From Syntrophomonas_A sp050258735 (lineage in GTDB: Bacteria; Bacillota; Syntrophomonadia; Syntrophomonadales; Syntrophomonadaceae): DNA of 64,000 nt. Position numbers and translations under genes: made by a program. How positions within the stretch are numbered: the first letter of the stretch is position 1; every line of letters starts with the position of its first letter. The notes under the pieces are model-generated. The model made no database searches. It was not told the DNA's origin and saw only the letters and a list, made by a program, of their open reading frames with translations. This document shows positions 62,725 to 64,000 of this stretch, in pieces. The stretch spans positions 1 to 64,000 of the forward strand of contig JBLMZJ010000113.1 of the NCBI GenBank assembly GCA_050258735.1, given 5' to 3'.

Positions 62725-64000
62725 ATGGCCAGTATTCAAGACAAGTATCGCAGCAAGTTAGTTTCAGCCGAGGAGGCCGTCAAAGTGGTCAAATCATATG
62801 ACATGGTACAGTATAACTCCTATAATGGAGTACCGCCCAGGCTGGATCAGGCCTTGGCCGCCCGGCGGGATGAATTGCAGGGAGTCGTAATAAATACCAG
62901 TATAGCGATGTTTCCGTTATATACAATATCTTCGGATCCCAGCCAGGAGCATTTTATCTATGATAGCTGGCATGCTTCCGCGGCTGACCGCAAGTTGGCC
63001 GAAGCCGGCAATTTTTTTTATGTCCCGTTTCTTTATTACGAGATGCCCCTCTTCTTCGAAAGGGAAAGTATCATGGATGTAACCATGCTGCATGTTGCTC
63101 CCATGGATGAGCAGGGGTATTTCAACCTGGGCCCCAGTGTTGGTCATGCCAAGAATGTCCTGGATACCGCGCGTACCGTTATCCTGGAGGTCAACCAGCG
63201 TATGCCGGTGGTATGTGGGGAAACCGGTCACCAGGTCCATATCGACGAGGTCGATCTGGTAGTGGAAGGAGATAATCAGCCGCTGTTTCCCATTACCAAT
63301 AAGGAGGCCGGAGAGGCAGACCGCAAGGTCGCTCGTCTGGTAATGGAACAGATCGAGGATGGGGCTTGCCTGCAGCTGGGCATCGGCGCCATGCCTAATG
63401 CGGTAGGTCAAATGATCGCTGATTCCGACCTCAAGGATCTGGGCGTACATACCGAGATGCTGGTCGACGCCTATGTTAAGATGGCCGAGGCTGGTCGGGT
63501 CACGGGAAAACGTAAAGTGACCGATCCGGGGAAAATGGTTTTTACTTTTGCCCTGGGTTCGCAGGTCCTCTACGATTATATCGACCGCAATCCCCTGTGT
63601 TTATCCCGTCCGGTTATTGAGACCAACCGTCCTGACCGCATCGCTCTGAATCCAAAAGTGGTTGCTATAAATAACGCGATCGAGATTGACCTGTTTTCCC
63701 AGATCAATTCAGAGTCATCCGGTACCCGGCATATCTCGGGGACCGGCGGGCAAGTGGATTTCATGTTGGGAGCCTATATGTCCAAAGGGGGTAAAGGCAT
63801 CATCTGCATGAGTTCCACCTTTACAGACAAGCAGGGCAACATGGTGTCACGCATACGGCCGACCCTGTCGCCAGGTACGATAGTTACAGTACCCCGCACC
63901 ATCGCCCACTGGGTGGTAACGGAATATGGTGCGGTCAGCCTCAAGGGGCGCTCCACCTGGCAACGCGCTGAGGCGTTGGTCAGCATCGCTCATCCCAAAT
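62725..64000 (+). CDS. Butyryl-CoA:acetate CoA-transferase-like enzyme (3' end outside window)
   Basis: At least 425 residues are visible; the frame is open to the window edge. Family I acetyl-CoA hydrolase/transferase: EDGACLQLGIGAMPNAVG is the CoA-site strand, DLFSQINSESSG holds the catalytic Glu, and HISGTGGQVDFMLGAYMS follows. This matches butyryl-CoA:acetate and 4-hydroxybutyrate CoA-transferases. In syntrophic butyrate oxidisers such an enzyme activates butyrate with acetyl-CoA; in fermenters it runs the other way. ATG with AGGGGGAAAG upstream. A weak -24/-12-like site (TGGTATTATTTTAGC, 62561) lies upstream. Confidence 0.9.
   Translation, partial: MASIQDKYRSKLVSAEEAVKVVKSYDMVQYNSYNGVPPRLDQALAARRDELQGVVINTSIAMFPLYTISSDPSQEHFIYDSWHASAADRKLAEAGNFFYVPFLYYEMPLFFERESIMDVTMLHVAPMDEQGYFNLGPSVGHAKNVLDTARTVILEVNQRMPVVCGETGHQVHIDEVDLVVEGDNQPLFPITNKEAGEADRKVARLVMEQIEDGACLQLGIGAMPNAVGQMIADSDLKDLGVHTEMLVDAYVKMAEAGRVTGKRKVTDPGKMVFTFALGSQVLYDYIDRNPLCLSRPVIETNRPDRIALNPKVVAINNAIEIDLFSQINSESSGTRHISGTGGQVDFMLGAYMSKGGKGIICMSSTFTDKQGNMVSRIRPTLSPGTIVTVPRTIAHWVVTEYGAVSLKGRSTWQRAEALVSIAHPK

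Overview
The window looks like a chromosomal segment of a Gram-positive, probably anaerobic Clostridia-type bacterium, most like the Syntrophomonadaceae. The reasons are an S-layer homology protein, DltA/B/C/D-like surface acylation genes, a LexA box of Gram-positive type, a sigma-54 activator, CoA-transferases including a butyryl-CoA:acetate type enzyme at the right edge, and many Fe-S and radical SAM proteins. The genus is an inference. Coding is dense, GC is near 50 percent by eye, and one AT-rich island stands out at about 28.0-31.9 kb.

Layout. 0-0.2 kb: end of a tRNA-Ser, then tRNA-Arg(ACG). 0.3-4.2 kb: a large SLH/FecR/Ig-like surface protein with an ABAB internal duplication. 4.4-10.4 kb: a five-gene Dlt-like operon (adenylating ligase, GNAT, carrier protein, MBOAT acyltransferase, SGNH-NodB fusion) likely to decorate a surface glycan or polymer. 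10.6-12.0 kb: asnS. 12.0-21.6 kb (minus strand): the most unusual locus. It holds four radical SAM proteins with five radical SAM domains, two PqqD-like proteins, and a Tat-exported seven-bladed WD40 lipoprotein whose last 84 residues carry 12 cysteines in CxC clusters. I read it as a peptide-maturation system acting on the tail of a folded, exported propeller protein. 21.7-26.7 kb: a decayed copy of the queE 3' end, a class 3 lipase, a cyclic-nucleotide-binding/SLC13 permease fusion, then intact queE. 26.9-27.9 kb: tRNA-Arg(CCT), tadA, a truncated tRNA-Ser copy and an intact tRNA-Ser(CGA). 28.1-31.2 kb: an AT-rich three-gene cassette of unknown function and an integrase remnant, apparently a decayed integrative element beside tRNA-Ser. 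31.3-40.2 kb: unknown gene, patatin, LUD protein, YdhG-like protein, SOS-controlled dinB with a decayed second 3' end nearby, HAD phosphatase, DUF4342 protein, a two-component system and uppP. 40.3-47.0 kb: a CaiB-type CoA-transferase, a sigma-54 activator, and a sigma-54 promoter driving an operon of two unknown proteins plus the aconitase X pair. 47-62.5 kb: nitroreductase, TetR, phosphoesterase, zinc-ribbon protein, molybdopterin oxidoreductase, MarR, metallo-beta-lactamase fold protein, pentapeptide protein, AlkD-like protein, an RND efflux pair with its own MarR, and a conserved unknown. 62.7-64.0 kb: the start of a butyryl-CoA:acetate CoA-transferase.

How parts work together. TadA matures the A34 of tRNA-Arg(ACG) found at the left edge. 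The sigma-54 activator and the consensus -24/-12 site just after it form a regulator-target pair. Several local repressors (TetR, two MarR) have perfect palindromes next to their own genes. The CaiB-like enzyme, aconitase X pair and CoA-transferase suggest organic or fatty-acid catabolism. Two genes (HAD phosphatase, metallo-beta-lactamase fold) have no ATG, GTG or TTG at the point where homology begins. Function assignments come from motif recognition in the translated sequence, not from searches.
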